Assembly: GCA_013115145.1 (NCBI GenBank) | Contig: JAAPAO010000530.1 | Span: 1 to 25,223 of the forward strand | DNA from: Perkinsus chesapeaki | Taxonomy: Eukaryota > Perkinsozoa > Perkinsida > Perkinsidae | Length of the DNA: 25,223 bases | Direction: 5' to 3' | Part shown: in pieces, positions 1 to 8,142 of the stretch | Position numbering within the stretch: the stretch's first letter is position 1 | Layout of the letters: each line of letters opens with the position of its first letter | Made by a program: the position numbers and the translations under genes | The notes under the pieces: model-generated | Told to the model about the DNA's origin: nothing | The model's input: the letters and a program-made list of their open reading frames with translations, nothing else | Databases searched by the model: none

Positions 1-780
1 GGTGTCAGCTGCTACTATTGCTGGTTGTACGCATGCACCGCGCGCGAGATGTTGAAGTCACTATATCGCAGGTATTACCGCGACACTTCCAAGCCCTGGC
101 TGGGCGACTCTTTCTAGCACTCAACAGCATTGGTAATAAGTATGACAAGTAAAGTGATTAGAAGAGGCATTAATACAGGCTAGCTCCCAGCTGATTCCGT
201 ACGCTCTATAAACTCCGGAAATGGGGCACGCGTCGCTCCGTAAGCCGGCACCGCAAAGGCCGCACAATACAAGAGCGCGCGTACTCACTGCGAACACTAG
301 GCTCAAGCCCGAAGCCTCCTGTCTCATGGCGATAATACATGTGTGGAGTAATGATATTATTTCAAAATATTCTAAGTTTATTTGGAGGACTGTATTATGC
401 TATTAATATACATGACGTTCATGTTTGCAACGAACTGCCAATAAAATACATCTCGCCTTTTCATTCCCTTTCACGGTGAAAGTTTCGCCGAATATGCATG
501 TACTTTAAATGGCTAGCGGATAGACTATTTCTCCACGCATCAATCTTGCAGGAGTGTGAACGGCACACACATGCGCACTACCCAAGCGAAGTATGTGTAG
601 CGGGTGGCTATGGGCGTACGCGTACCCGCGTCTCAGCTGGCGAGGTGATACTCAAGGCTCCTGAGCTTCCGGGCATCTCTTCTATGATGATATCTGTCTT
701 TCAACTTGGTCTTCGGACGGCACGCACTAAGGCACGGACTACCAGATAGTCTCGTATTTCGCGCCGCGCTCTACGATCCC

Positions 781-1062
781 ATGCGTGCCAGCCTGGCCCT
801 GGCACTGCCAGGGCCGCTCCTGGCAGGAAAGCCAAACAATTCTAAACGCATTGCGGGAAGAGCCACACCCAGCTTATATTATGCTGGGAATAGGAGAACC
901 GATCTGCAAAACTCGAAAGCTACTCATAAACTGAACCCCGTACCAGAACTGATAACCGTATCTACCCTTCATCAAGTCAAAGTTACAGTGGAGTATCGGC
1001 AACTCGGTGTTCTGCTCACTAGCGAAGCAGGCTCACAGGAGAGCGGGGTTCGGCATGAGTAA
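781..1062 (+). CDS. Doubtful small ORF, 93 aa
   Basis: An ATG at 781 opens a 93-codon frame starting MRASLALALPGPLLAG, which could be read as a short signal sequence. The rest is basic and without recognisable motifs. The start region overlaps a perfect hairpin (795-815), so the Ala/Leu-rich N-terminus may simply reflect palindromic GC-rich DNA. There is no splice partner or paralogue in the window. I list it only because it begins with ATG and is longer than its neighbours; chance is the more likely explanation. Confidence 0.15.
   Translation: MRASLALALPGPLLAGKPNNSKRIAGRATPSLYYAGNRRTDLQNSKATHKLNPVPELITVSTLHQVKVTVEYRQLGVLLTSEAGSQESGVRHE
795..815. repeat. Perfect inverted repeat, 9-bp stem
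   Basis: GGCCCTGGC, loop ACT, then GCCAGGGCC. It is a perfect stem and could form a stable hairpin in DNA or RNA. It is not next to a well supported gene. Confidence 0.8.
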
Positions 1063-1238
1063 CATTTATTTCGGCAGTATCGACAATTACAAGGGATTGC
1101 GTAACGCGTTCACAAACTAAACGCAAGAAGTACTTCAACATGAGAGAACGCGACGTAAATGCCCAGGAAGAGAGAAGTTTATATGAAAAGTGGACAGATA
1201 CTATGAAACTATTCCAGATCCGTCTTCCGTTCGGTCAC

Positions 1239-1667
1239 TCACGGACTGGATTCACTATCGGACCACCTACACCAGCCTTTTCGTAGGTTAACCATGTAAG
1301 TACCATAAGCTGTACGCAAAGTATCACTAGGCTGGTTATAAGCGAAGAAGTCCACGGTATCCTCGATGTTCAGAGGGCGACAGACATTCCTGGCTCTCTC
1401 AGTGAAAGCTTGGCGAAGAAGTTGGCTACTATTGGTAAGTTCATATGTGTTCGTACCAGTAACAAATGATGCTGGGGATCGGGTCCAAATTGTAGTGCTT
1501 TCAGGTTTGCACTGAACAGCCTCTTTGACAAATGACACTGGGGTGGGCCAGTAAGACTCGATACACAATAAGTTACTCACGTTGTAGTGATAATTGCTGG
1601 ACGGAGCAGCTCTTGAACACCAAGTATTAATAACAGACCAGATGTACACAAGGAAGGGTATTTTCAT
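1239..1667 (-). CDS. Secreted hypothetical protein, 142 aa
   Basis: Single-exon gene, ATG at 1667-1665, 142 aa. The N-terminus MKIPFLVYIWSVINTWCSRA has the basic start, hydrophobic core and small residues of a signal peptide, so export is likely. The mature part is polar and has four cysteines (near residues 35, 53, 95 and 132) that could form two disulfides, and several Asn-X-Ser/Thr sites such as NVS and NSS. I recognise no domain. Its length matches the secreted proteins at 3357 and 4726 (142 and 130 aa), but I could not align it to them, in particular it lacks their GWF..PC and RLCR signatures. It may be another member of the organism's small secretome. The coding call rests on the uninterrupted 142-codon frame plus the signal peptide. 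Confidence 0.6.
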   Translation of the reverse strand: MKIPFLVYIWSVINTWCSRAAPSSNYHYNVSNLLCIESYWPTPVSFVKEAVQCKPESTTIWTRSPASFVTGTNTYELTNSSQLLRQAFTERARNVCRPLNIEDTVDFFAYNQPSDTLRTAYGTYMVNLRKGWCRWSDSESSP

Positions 1668-1891
1668 AGTGTGCAGAGTCCAGTGAAGCGTTGAAGTAGA
1701 TCCCCGATAAACAGTTAAGAGGAGGATCCAACTGATAGATAGTTTTAAAGCGAGCGGAAAGCTGACAAAAAATGGCTCACGGAATAGCTTAGTAGTCGTC
1801 TATAGAAGAACAAATCGCTCAAGTGAAACAGCGCGTGCGGCGGGTGCATGTTATGTGTTATGCCTGCTGCATTTGGGTGCTTAGTCGAGTG

Positions 1892-1957
1892 AACTCGCAT
1901 TGTGCGAGTTGCGCACGCGTGCCCCGTGACACGGGGGCCCCGCGACGGGGCCCGTGT
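1892..1957. repeat. Cluster of three adjacent palindromes
   Basis: Three inverted repeats follow one another. First is AACTCGCA, loop TTG, TGCGAGTT (1892-1910, 8 bp). Next is the 10-bp perfect palindrome GCACGCGTGC (1913-1922). Last is a GC-rich hairpin (1929-1957) with loop CGA, an 8-bp stem, a 2-nt bulge and four more pairs. The last competes with CCCCGTG-A-CACGGGG (1922-1936), so two mutually exclusive folds are possible. The cluster sits 225-290 nt upstream of the ATG of the minus-strand secreted gene. Confidence 0.8.
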
Positions 1958-2049
1958 TGATGCGCGCGAGGGGGCAATGTCAATGTATCCGACGCAGTCT
2001 TGTTCTATCTACACGAGGTATGTTGTTTCATCTGACTCACCAAGGTGCA

Positions 2050-2070
2050 GCTTGCCCGGCAAGCCTTGCC
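2050..2070. repeat. Overlapping inverted repeats
   Basis: GCTTGCC-C-GGCAAGC (2050-2064) overlaps GGCAAG-C-CTTGCC (2058-2070). Both have perfect arms around a single central base. The shared arm GGCAAG can pair either way. Confidence 0.75.
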
Positions 2071-2655
2071 GCGGATCTAGTAGTTCTATTTCGTTGTTAA
2101 TGAAAAACCAGAATATCAGGGATTTTTTCAACAAACTACGCGCCAAGCAAAGCATGTTTTTTCATTTTTTTATATTTCTTTACATTTTCCGACCAAGTTC
2201 CGGACCGTCCTAACAGCGCCAGCAAATTGTTAAAGTAATCCGTCACCGATCAAGTGCGAACTCTTTGCGTCTTTCTGATGCAGGGCGGCAATCAGGGCGA
2301 ACACGAGGCGCCAAATTTCGCCTCCGTTTTCGTTAGAGTACGGCCAGCCAAGGAACTCTGCTATTTCGGATTCTCCACCCACTTCTGTATACTCCTCACT
2401 TAGCCCTTCATGTATTCGAGAATGCCCGAGGACGGATATCCGGATGAAACATAGAGGGACACATTAAAGTAGGATGTGTTGTATTCTTCACAACAGCAAC
2501 ACACTACATGCTCTAAGAAAGAAAGAAGCCACAAGTGTTCCAACAAGGGAAGCATAGCAACATCCTCACAGAGTAAAGGGCTGCGGCTGAGATGCTCGCC
2601 CGAGGAATCAATAAACCTTCACGCTGGCGCCATCATGTGGCACACTTCTCTGCGA

Positions 2656-2691
2656 GTTTCGGTGTCACCGAAACCGAATCGGTGATACCGT
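2656..2691. repeat. Two mutually exclusive hairpins
   Basis: GTTTCGGTG-T-CACCGAAAC (2656-2674) is a perfect 9-bp inverted repeat. Its right arm can instead pair with a downstream copy: GGTGTCACCGA (from 2661) against TCGGTGATACC (ending near 2691), 11 bp with one mismatch. The layout resembles alternative RNA folds, but no gene follows closely downstream. Confidence 0.7.
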
Positions 2692-2878
2692 CGCCCTTAA
2701 AGAGGATGTGGCCGACCTCGTTCGACTCCTCTCACAGTGTCGGCGAAACAAGTCGAAAGATGATAATGGAAGAGGTTAGGCGATAGCTTGCCGTTTTGGA
2801 AATAAGATGACCCATTTAAAAACCAAACTGGTGGAGCATATACATGCCGTGCGTGATGCACCTACGTGCCTGCGACGG

Positions 2879-2898
2879 TGATCTGGTACCAAGATCAC
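2879..2898. repeat. Inverted repeat around a GGTACC core
   Basis: GTGATCT (2879-2885) pairs perfectly with AGATCAC (2892-2898). The loop contains GGTACC, itself a palindrome. Confidence 0.7.
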
Positions 2899-3330
2899 GT
2901 TCCACAGACCAAACATACGACTAGTTCTACAAGAGCTTCACAAAGCAAAGGTGAAACCTAAAGCCCGCAGGATTTGGTCCGACTGCATACCGGTACTGAG
3001 GTTAATATTATATTATGTGAGTTCATGCACAGGCTTTTGGCTGCAGAGCTCCACTAGAGAGTTTATAACCGCGTTTCCTCTTGTACTGAACTCTCCTTGA
3101 GCTGGTAATGAAGTTGAGGATACTCAACTGAGAGCCATGTTGCATTCTTTACATCATCATATAAGATCTCTCTGCCATGGTGGGACCTTATATGGCTTTT
3201 ATATCATTGCTCTCGTTGTAGGGACGACGGAGCCAGCGGGACCAGTGGAGCCGCAAAGCGTGGCGCAAAGCATGGCACGCTTGCGTCGGCTGCATGAGTC
3301 GGGCTTCCTCATGAACATCTACATTTAACA

Positions 3331-3341
3331 CTTTCTCGCAG
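3331..3341 (+). promoter_or_regulatory. Likely 3' splice acceptor upstream of secreted gene A
   Basis: A pyrimidine-rich tract CTTTCTCGCAG ends in AG 15 nt before the ATG at 3357. No convincing upstream coding exon joins here. In a perkinsozoan this is what a spliced-leader trans-splicing acceptor would look like; a 5' UTR intron is the alternative. Confidence 0.4.
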
Positions 3342-3356
3342 CAACTTTTTCAAAGA

Positions 3357-3785
3357 ATGAACCCACTATTCATTATACCTATGCTGGTCGCCTACCTTCT
3401 TGGGTTTGCTCGTGGATACGATGAGTACGATCTCGCAGGTGGCCATAGAGGAGGCTGGTTCTCACCATGCGACGGTGCCCCCAACCCTACCCCACTCTAT
3501 GCCATTTTTTTCACTGCATTTTCGGTGACTCTCTATCTTTACACGCCTAACAAGGCAGCGACCGTTCCTCTCGGGCCTTTTGAGTACTATGTAAGGGACT
3601 TGCCGAATGGATTATACTCGGACGCAGTTGTGCCTACCTTCGATGCCTCTGCTGTAAGACACGAAGACTATGGACAGCTCATCTCGAAATCTTTCGACGT
3701 CATCTTCGTCTCGGGCGAACATAGTTTGGAGCTCTACCCAGTGAATGACACCCCCGATCGCTTCCTACGTCTTTGCAGGCAATGA
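3357..3785 (+). CDS. Secreted protein A of a tandem paralogue pair, 142 aa
   Basis: Single-exon gene of 142 aa. The N-terminus MNPLFIIPMLVAYLLGFARG is a clear signal peptide, with cleavage likely just before YDEYDLAGG. It aligns along its length with the protein at 4726-5118. Shared features are signal peptide, YD..DLA.G, R.GWF.PC, NPT.L, a central hydrophobic F(S)V strand, an LELxP motif and the C-terminal RLCR. The mature protein keeps two cysteines, one in the GWF..PC motif and one in RLCR, likely paired. I know no named family with this pattern; function unknown. The two genes lie head to tail, 940 nt apart, and similarity continues past the stop codons, so the duplication carried the 3' flank. 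A pyrimidine tract with AG lies 15 nt before the ATG. Confidence 0.8.
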   Translation: MNPLFIIPMLVAYLLGFARGYDEYDLAGGHRGGWFSPCDGAPNPTPLYAIFFTAFSVTLYLYTPNKAATVPLGPFEYYVRDLPNGLYSDAVVPTFDASAVRHEDYGQLISKSFDVIFVSGEHSLELYPVNDTPDRFLRLCRQ

Positions 3786-3982
3786 AGAGCTATTGTGTGA
3801 AATGGGGCATCGAATGAAACCACAGATGGCTTACGAATATATGCTCTAAAAAGAAAACTGTTGTATGTATTCAGGTTGTCGGTTTATTGCTTTTGAGAAT
3901 TCCTTTGAGGAATTTCCTTGTTATCCACCTGATACCGTCATGCCTTGTGCGTTGCTTCGAAAAACGAGGTTAACCACATTCC
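3786..3982 (+). repeat. 3' flank of gene A, duplicated copy 1
   Basis: This segment matches the flank of gene B (5119-5335) in order. Shared elements are a GTGAAATG(G/T)GG element just after the stop, a TGTTGTATGT element (3859-3868), a short hairpin (3898-3914) and a block reading GTTGCTTCG...GAGGTTAACCACATTCC (3949-3982). Matches are interrupted by small insertions, so these are older duplicates with patches under constraint. Confidence 0.7.
3898..3914 (+). terminator. Hairpin 113 nt after stop of gene A
   Basis: AATTCCT, loop TTG, AGGAATT: a perfect 7-bp stem. A hairpin of different sequence occupies the matching position downstream of gene B (5252-5273). A role in 3'-end formation or mRNA stability is an inference. 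Confidence 0.45.
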
Positions 3983-3985
3983 CCC

Positions 3986-4690
3986 CGTTCAAATCGAGTT
4001 TTGTTTTCAATCGCGACCTAGAGTGACAGTAGTCATCCCTTGAAAACATAACGGAAACTAACTGAACTCGACTGAAACTCGACCTTGAATACATAACTTT
4101 TGTCCAAGTGCGGGAAGGGGGGCCTTCCCGATTGCTTGGACTCCGAAACATGGGTATGTTAAATAGGTTTCAGGACTGGAGAGAGTGTTCGCGCGCTTCT
4201 CTCACCCACGATTGGATGTATAAAACGGTCACAGATACGCGGCTGGACATGATATTAGAGACTAGATCATTTTGAGCTCAATCCACTCGTTCAGTTGTTG
4301 AGTCGGGCAGTGCAAGTGCATCTCCTTACAGAAAGTTTTGAGATCTGCCACGTCACGAACAGACCATGGATACCATGCTCCACCGAAAGGAGGTTTACTA
4401 GTTATTCATTTATCACTCTCGTGTGATTTTCACTCCTCTCGACTTCGCTGGTACCGTACCACAAGCTATGGTCGATAACCCACATTATCAAGTCTCTTAC
4501 TAGGCTGTCTTGGTTGGAATTTTCCTGCCTGTTCAATCCTTCACCTCCGGCGTAGACATACTGGCGCTAGTGGTTCCGCGTTTCGCAATTCTGACAGGAT
4601 TCTTTCTAATTGGGATAATCGCCCCGGCCTTTGACGGTTCAGACAACTTTGTTCACAAGTGTTGAATTATTTCATTATCTATCTTTGTGC
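3986..4690. other. Intergenic DNA between the two secreted genes
   Basis: About 700 nt with no supportable gene. A 76-codon antisense frame (3921-4151) overlaps the conserved 3' flank and a long hairpin and is likely chance. The notable element is the hairpin at 4102-4141. Confidence 0.5.
4102..4141. repeat. Long 15-bp hairpin with GGGG loop
   Basis: Outer arms GTCCAAG (4102-4108) and CTTGGAC (4135-4141) enclose inner arms CGGGAAGG (4111-4118) and CCTTCCCG (4123-4130) with loop GGGG. All 15 pairs are perfect, separated by one small internal loop (TG against ATTG). It lies between the secreted paralogues and has no match near gene B that I can find. Confidence 0.8.
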
Positions 4691-4697
4691 TTCCTAG
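4684..4697 (+). promoter_or_regulatory. Likely 3' splice acceptor upstream of secreted gene B
   Basis: TTTGTGCTTCCTAG ends in AG 28 nt before the ATG at 4726. It parallels the acceptor-like tract before gene A and fits trans-splicing or a 5' UTR intron. Confidence 0.35.
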
Positions 4698-4725
4698 GAG
4701 TAAGTTGTTCCAAGCACTGAGTCCA

Positions 4726-5118
4726 ATGTCCATCATCTCTACTTTGGTCCTTTGCCTAATCGGGGTTGCTCAAAGCAAGTACGACCAGTTAGATCTCGCA
4801 CAAGGCTGTAGAAGCGGGTGGTTCTTACCATGTGGTCATAACCCGACCAGCCTCCATGACGTCTACTTCAACGTCTTGTCGGTAAGCTTTTACGCTCGCA
4901 ACGATAGCGGCACAGGATTCTTCAAGCTCGGGGCTTTGAAGTACGAAGTGGTCGAGGACGAAGTCAGATTTACCGAATATGTACCCAATACGGTATACCA
5001 GCCTCTTGCCCCTTATTTCACCAAGCTAACTTTCGAGCGTATCACCATTATAGATCGGGATACACTGGAACTCTCCCCTTTGAATTTCATTGACACCCTC
5101 CGCCTTTGCAGGCACTGA
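4726..5118 (+). CDS. Secreted protein B of a tandem paralogue pair, 130 aa
   Basis: I chose the ATG at 4726 because it opens directly into a signal peptide (MSIISTLVLCLIGVAQS, then KYDQLDLAQG). The frame runs open upstream to 4687 but only from a GTG. The 130-aa protein is the paralogue of the protein at 3357 and shares YDxxDLA.G, R.GWF.PC, NPTSL, a central SVSFY strand, LELSPLN and a C-terminal RLCRH. It has a third mature cysteine, in GCRSGW, which A lacks, so its disulfide pattern may differ. Its middle is diverged and shorter (FFKLGALKYEV against VPLGPFEYYV). Divergence is concentrated between fixed ends, as in fast-evolving secreted families. Function unknown. Confidence 0.8.
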   Translation: MSIISTLVLCLIGVAQSKYDQLDLAQGCRSGWFLPCGHNPTSLHDVYFNVLSVSFYARNDSGTGFFKLGALKYEVVEDEVRFTEYVPNTVYQPLAPYFTKLTFERITIIDRDTLELSPLNFIDTLRLCRH

Positions 5119-5335
5119 GGGCATAGTTGGTGAAATGTGGCTATCAACTAAAGCCATAATAGCATATAACTATGTGAACTCATGAAAAAAGTTTGTTGTA
5201 TGTGCTCCGAAGCTGAACTTCAGATTGTAGAGTCGTTCTTGAAAAGTACGCGATAGGAATCAATTCCCCTATCACTGATCTAATATCTTCATATGCGGGA
5301 TGTCGTGTTGCTTCGATGAGGTCAACTACGTTTCC
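5119..5335 (+). repeat. 3' flank of gene B, duplicated copy 2
   Basis: Counterpart of 3786-3982: GTGAAATGTGG soon after the stop, TGTTGTATGT (5194-5203), a hairpin (5252-5273), then GTTGCTTCGATGAGGTCAAC (from 5306) and TACGTTTCC. Order and spacing match copy 1. Confidence 0.7.
5252..5273 (+). terminator. Hairpin 133 nt after stop of gene B
   Basis: GATAGG (5252-5257) pairs with CCTATC (5268-5273), and AAT/ATT pair inside with a 2-nt bulge. The position matches the hairpin of gene A although the sequence differs. Confidence 0.4.
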
Positions 5336-5624
5336 ATGCTTTCACATTCAAGTGTTGCGCTAAGTGAGCGCACTTCCTTGGGAGGGCGACTCATCCCCTA
5401 TAACAGACACAGAAGAGACATTACAGTAACTAGCAGCTACTAACTACACACCCAACTTCAATAGACTTGGCGAATGTTCAAGCTACACCAAATGTGCACT
5501 TTCATAGCTACTTCAATTGACATATCTTACACAAGAGCAAATAAGAAACGATATTTCGCAAGTCAACATAGTACTGATACTGAACCGAAAGTTTGCCGTC
5601 AACGATTGAGCGATGATATAAGAA
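5336..5624. other. Convergent intergenic region
   Basis: About 290 nt between the 3' ends of secreted gene B (plus) and the low-complexity gene (minus). No gene or strong structured element seen. Confidence 0.5.
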
Positions 5625-7710
5625 TCATTTCAACTCAAGCAGCTGCTTCAGTGTCTCCCGTTCCTTACTCGTTGCCCAGCTCCCATCCGGGAAGGTGCTT
5701 CGGAGATCTTGTATGCCCTGGGCCACCATCGAAAAGATAGTGTCTCGCCTCTTGTTCACATCGGGGCCAGCACCAGTAGGACGGGTAACCCGTGGGACAC
5801 TAGTCAGACTGCCGAGCTTAGGCACTGGACTCGGACTTGCCTCCATTGCCAAGACCCTCCCCCGCGGAACAGGAGACTTCTGTGCCGAGAGCGTAGGGGA
5901 CTTGGGAACCTTGTCGGAACTAGCGGTCGGGGTCTTATTTATTGCCGCCAACCGAGTTGCAATTGCGCCCATCTTCCCAGGCGTTGACTGGTTATCATCT
6001 AACCAGCTAGCAGGGGTGGGAGGACCAGAACTAGAGTGATCATCACCAGGAATATCAATCGAAGGCTTAGACTTAGCAGCCGCAGCTCTGAGCCCCGTGC
6101 TCGCCTTGGCAGTCGTCACCGCGCGCGGCGGAGGCGGTGGAGCTGCTTTGAGGCTAAACTGTGCCATTTTCGTTAGGCCAGGGATATCCAACTGAGATGC
6201 CATCACTTTCCGTATCTCGCTCTCTGATAGTCCCCCAGATGCTTGCACACGTATATCTCCAGCCTCGGCTACTTTGGAGCTAACGGATGGCCTGGAACTT
6301 CCAAGCGACGGGGCCGTCAGCCGACTACATGGAGACATCCCTTGTATAGGCGCTGCCGCCGGACTGACTTGTCGTGTGGGAGCGGCGACTTTCCCGACAG
6401 GCTTCGCCGGGGCCTCTTTAGTCGCCCTACCAATGCTTGTCGCAGGGACAGGTCCAACTCCTGGCGGGTGGCTCAACCTAGGATTAGGGGCGGCCTTCTT
6501 GGTAAGGGCAGGGGCTCCAGATACTGGGTGTGCATTCTTAGCTATCGCCGTCGGAGTGACCCTCCCGTTGCCTCGACGAGCACTTGCTTCGCCCACCATG
6601 GCCGCCTGAGCTGCCTTGAGGCTGATAGGAGCCGTTGTTTTGCTGGGACCACCGCTCTTCGGCATGGCTTTCCTCAGTGCCGCCGCTTCATGTTCCGAGC
6701 CGTTGGAAATCCTAGGGGAAGGTCCTACGGAGGACGCAGTCTCACTGGACCCTCCTTTCTTCGGGAGCTTGCTTGTGGAGGCCGAGCTCACCAGTTTAGC
6801 TCGCTTGGCAGGAGGAGGCGACTCAGACCAGGGATGCCCAGATGACGTGCCACTCGACGGACGCAGCCGTGCTTTCATCCGAGGAAGGCTCACTCTAGAC
6901 CACTGTTCGATGCACTCATCTAGGTAGGACCTGCGAACAGCCAGAATCCATGTAATGTTGATAGCAGTAGTGCGCACCTGTCCTCGGGGCCCACCGTGTC
7001 CAGCATTGAAGCATTTATGTTGCCTCGATGAAATCTCTTTGTGAGCTCTTGAACGTAGTAGTTAACCCATTTCTTCGGGTCGTTAACACCCTTCTTAACC
7101 ATCGGCACTTTGAAGCCCATTCGCTCCCAGAAGAGCCGCTCCTAACAAGTAAGCCGATAAGTAATGCTCGGAGAGGCGTAGGTTACTTGGTAAGGCCTCC
7201 AGAAACAACGTGTAAGATTCTCACTGGCCATGACCCATTCAAAGCACTCTGGCATAAGCCATGCTCCATGCAGCCTATCAACCCTGAGAAGATCCATTAA
7301 TGCCAGTTCTAGGCCAGGGGCATCATCTCAGTGTGAGGGCTACTTTCCCAGACTCTAGGGCCCAGAGGCCGCCCCGCCTTACTGTTGCGGAAGTAGTTTC
7401 TTGTCAGCAGATCTCCTCCTTTTCGTGGTCTCTTTAATATCCTGGATTTGGGTGTTAGTCAATCCAAGCTAAAACAGTACCAAGTGGAGCACAACCAAAC
7501 CGAGCCTACCGCAGCGTCCAAGAACACGAAGGCTAGATTTGTGGGCGGCGGGCGGCTGGTTTTCTCTCCCCGTATGGCTGCGAGGAGAGTCCGAATAATC
7601 TCTGTGGTGAAGCGGAGTTCGCCAAAGTCGCAGGCATAAATGTAGCCGTCTTTGAGCAGGTCAACTGAAGAAGACGCTTGCGGTTTACTAGCGAACACGT
7701 TAATTGACAT
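5625..7710 (-). CDS. Low-complexity, probably nuclear protein, five exons, about 628 aa
   Basis: Proposed exons (5' to 3'): 7710-7493, 7441-7383, 7326-7187, 7141-6978, 6930-5625. Introns are 51, 56, 45 and 47 nt, all GT-AG, and every join keeps frame. The first intron carries a CTAAC branch-like site. The N-terminal ~225 residues are structured, with aromatic-rich segments such as CFWRPYQ and ERLFWERMGF. The remaining ~400 residues are Ala/Pro/Ser/Lys-rich with a PPPPPP run and a basic PPPAKRAKL motif resembling the c-Myc type nuclear signal. The last 40 residues look helical. I do not recognise the N-terminal domain. Nuclear location is inferred from the basic motif only. The start is uncertain: in-frame ATGs also occur at 7719, 7725, 7728 and 7737. 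Exon 1/2 joining has an alternative 39-nt intron. Confidence 0.65.
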
Positions 7711-8142
7711 GAAGATCATCATAATATAATCGAGCATGATGCTTACATAGTGGCGAATCAATATTAGGACACCAGTTAACAGGAATGAGATAGAATTGAC
7801 ATATGGAAAAAATATAATTCCATCAATTAGAAAATGACGCTATTAACCTCACGTTGACATGTGATAGACTCGCACAGCATAGAACGGGTGATGGTATCTC
7901 AAAGTCTCACAACACAAGCCACGAGTATACTGGATGATGATGCCTATGGTTCGCGGCTTCCTTGATTATATAGCCAGGTTTTATCGCACTAGTCAAAGCA
8001 TGTAAATTATCCGATTTCAGGAACAGTGCTGTGACAGCACCCAACTGCTACCGCTAAGCGCTCCCCTCCCCTGCAGATCGCCGAAAAATCCAATTATCAA
8101 AGATGACACGATTGAGCACCCATTCGAGAAGCGATACTAAAA
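7711..8142. other. Intergenic region
   Basis: About 430 nt, AT-rich in its first half, between two minus-strand genes. It should hold the promoter of the low-complexity gene. The only structured element seen is a hairpin at 8026-8040. Confidence 0.5.
8026..8040 (-). terminator. Hairpin 103 nt after stop of the minus-strand gene
   Basis: GTGCTGT-G-ACAGCAC, a perfect 7-bp stem, downstream of the stop at 8143. It fits the window-wide pattern of short perfect hairpins 3' of genes. Confidence 0.4.

Larger units (their letters stand above)
1..1238. other. Gene-poor stretch at window start
   Basis: I see no gene I can defend here. Short open frames on both strands lack domains, signal peptides that continue into a plausible protein, or splice partners. 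The only structured items are a 9-bp perfect hairpin (795-815) and an 8-bp palindrome AACGCGTT (1103-1110), which lies about 130 nt 3' of the stop codon of the minus-strand gene at 1239-1667. Confidence 0.5.
1668..3356. other. Intergenic region rich in hairpins
   Basis: About 1.7 kb without a gene I can support. A 63-codon ATG frame at 3137-3328 exists but has no recognisable feature. The striking content is a series of short perfect inverted repeats (1892-1957, 2050-2070, 2656-2691 and 2879-2898), listed separately. A T-rich stretch lies around 2157-2190. Confidence 0.5.

Noticed and set aside
3137-3328. 63-codon ATG frame just upstream of secreted gene A
   Set aside because: No signal peptide, domain or paralogue at the matching place before gene B; length is within chance.
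3921-4151. 76-codon minus-strand frame between the secreted genes
   Set aside because: It overlaps the conserved 3' flank of gene A and the 4102-4141 hairpin and shows no protein-like features.
6243-6845. A 200-codon plus-strand frame and several other long plus-strand frames at 5.7-6.9 kb
   Set aside because: They are antisense to the Ala/Pro/Ser-rich exon 6930-5625, whose GC-rich codons leave few stops on the opposite strand. They are Arg/Cys-rich, without motifs or splice partners.
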